Shown one piece after another: positions 53,407 through 53,769 of a stretch of 53,769 nt of DNA; position 1 is the stretch's first letter, and every line of letters begins with the position of its first letter. Origin of the DNA: Pseudidiomarina sp. (GTDB lineage Bacteria > Pseudomonadota > Gammaproteobacteria > Enterobacterales > Alteromonadaceae); contig JALQTK010000010.1 of the NCBI GenBank assembly GCA_023260975.1, forward strand, positions 1-53,769. The letters run 5' to 3'. The notes beneath the pieces were generated by a model. That model searched no databases and had not been told where the DNA came from. It saw only the letters and a program-made list of their open reading frames with translations. Both the position numbers and the translations under genes were made by a program.

Positions 53407-53434
53407 TTGACGGTTGTAGTTAAATCTCTAAAAT
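53407..53434 (+). promoter_or_regulatory. rRNA operon promoter P1
   Basis: TTGACG (-35) and TAAAAT (-10) are 16 bases apart, with a GC-rich discriminator GCGGCCC after the -10. An A-rich UP-like element (about 53377-53400) lies just upstream. This is the layout of a growth-rate and ppGpp-controlled rrn promoter. Confidence 0.8.
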
Positions 53435-53509
53435 GCGGCCCACACTTGAGGCAGGCGATGAAGTTGCCAAAAGTAGCGGTTTTACGGCATAAATATTTTT
53501 CGTAAAGTC

Positions 53510-53537
53510 TTGACTCAACCGCTTAAGGCTGTAGAAT
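53510..53537 (+). promoter_or_regulatory. rRNA operon promoter P2
   Basis: TTGACT (-35) and TAGAAT (-10) are 16 bases apart, with GCGC directly after the -10 as discriminator. It lies 103 bases after P1, like the tandem rrn promoters of E. coli. Confidence 0.85.
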
Positions 53538-53545
53538 GCGCAGCC

Positions 53546-53560
53546 TGCTCACTGCGAGCA
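53546..53560 (+). promoter_or_regulatory. boxB hairpin of the rrn antitermination site
   Basis: TGCTC and GAGCA form a 5-bp stem around ACTGC, two bases before boxA. Confidence 0.75.
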
Positions 53561-53562
53561 AC

Positions 53563-53574
53563 GCTCTTTAACAA
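53563..53574 (+). promoter_or_regulatory. boxA antitermination element
   Basis: GCTCTTTAACAA matches the E. coli rrn boxA core, where NusB/NusE bind and prevent Rho termination. Confidence 0.9.
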
Positions 53575-53593
53575 TATACCAAGCCAAGCAAAC

Positions 53594-53605
53594 TGTGTGG
53601 GCACT
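53594..53605 (+). promoter_or_regulatory. boxC element of the rrn leader
   Basis: TGTGTGGGCACT is identical to the E. coli boxC core and is correctly spaced after boxA. Confidence 0.85.
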
Positions 53606-53739
53606 TACCGGATTCAGGCAGAGAAACGCATCTTCGGATGCAACAAAGGTTCTTAAATGAACCACCTGACTGATTGGAAAAGTGCTTAACAAATTAGATT
53701 TTATTAAGTCATTGATTCAATGGGTCGATTAAACACTTT

Positions 53740-53769
53740 AAATTGAAGAGTTTGATCATGGCTCAGATT
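53740..53769 (+). rRNA. rrs: 16S ribosomal RNA, first 30 bases
   Basis: AAATTGAAGAGTTTGATCAT followed by GGCTCAG is the conserved 5' end of gammaproteobacterial 16S rRNA, including the 27F primer site. The gene continues beyond the window. Confidence 0.97.

Larger units (their letters stand above)
53239..53739. other. rRNA operon upstream region and leader
   Basis: This 501-base stretch has no protein gene. From left it holds the yrdA promoter side, an A-rich upstream element, two tandem promoters, boxB, boxA and boxC, and the leader whose AT-rich end probably pairs with sequence beyond the 16S gene for RNase III processing. Confidence 0.85.

Noticed and set aside
1-53769. CRISPR arrays, insertion sequences, prophage, integrons, tRNA genes
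   Set aside because: No regularly spaced repeats, transposase or integrase motifs, terminal inverted repeats or tRNA-like cloverleaf sequences were recognised.

Overview
The window is a chromosomal segment of a gammaproteobacterium, most likely a marine or aquatic Alteromonadales-type organism. The evidence is the split three-subunit transhydrogenase, the E. coli-like neighbourhoods srkA-dsbA-yihG and yrdA-rrn, a near-perfect E. coli-type LexA box, and glutamine-rich Alteromonadales-style proteins. Genus cannot be fixed by reading alone; an Idiomarina/Rheinheimera/Alishewanella-like host is a guess. There is no phage, insertion sequence, CRISPR array or tRNA that I can support.

Layout. Bases 1-2738 hold the end of pntAA plus pntAB and pntB. 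Bases 2766-31170 are a very large block devoted to peptidoglycan breakdown. Peptide side: LD-carboxypeptidase, M14 carboxypeptidase, class C beta-lactamase-like hydrolase, alanine racemase, NlpC/P60 lipoprotein, dipeptide epimerase. Glycan side: a lipoprotein fusing an AmiD-type amidase to a PBP4B/AmiE-type serine hydrolase, a TonB-dependent receptor, an exported GH3 N-acetylglucosaminidase, a D-lactate dehydrogenase-like flavo/Fe-S protein, a MurR-like RpiR regulator, a NamZ-like exo-muramidase, MurQ, a sodium:solute symporter, a class A beta-lactamase-like protein, a BadF-type sugar kinase, NagB-II, NagA and a NagP-like permease. Together they can plausibly take muropeptides from outer-membrane entry to fructose-6-phosphate, acetate, ammonia, pyruvate, L-Ala and L-Glu. 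I regard this locus as the main discovery of the window: a non-PTS Gram-negative counterpart of the Bacillus murQRP-amiE-nagZ-namZ operon.

Bases 31175-37854 are miscellaneous small units (GNAT, PadR with a membrane partner, YccF, ATP-grasp ligase, saccharopine-dehydrogenase-like protein, outer membrane phospholipase A, hotdog protein, zinc-ribbon protein). Bases 37863-42173 form a three-gene operon: PQQ-dependent aldose dehydrogenase, a PqqU/YncD-type receptor and an SMP-30-like lactonase. This suggests PQQ scavenging coupled to sugar oxidation. Then come oxyR and, divergently, a possible OxyS-like small RNA ending in a textbook terminator.

Bases 43472-47408 hold ccoG, srkA, dsbA and a yihG-type acyltransferase. 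Bases 47479-52683 are the SOS mutagenesis cassette imuA-imuB-dnaE2 behind a LexA box. The window closes with yrdA and the promoters, leader and first 30 bases of an rRNA operon.
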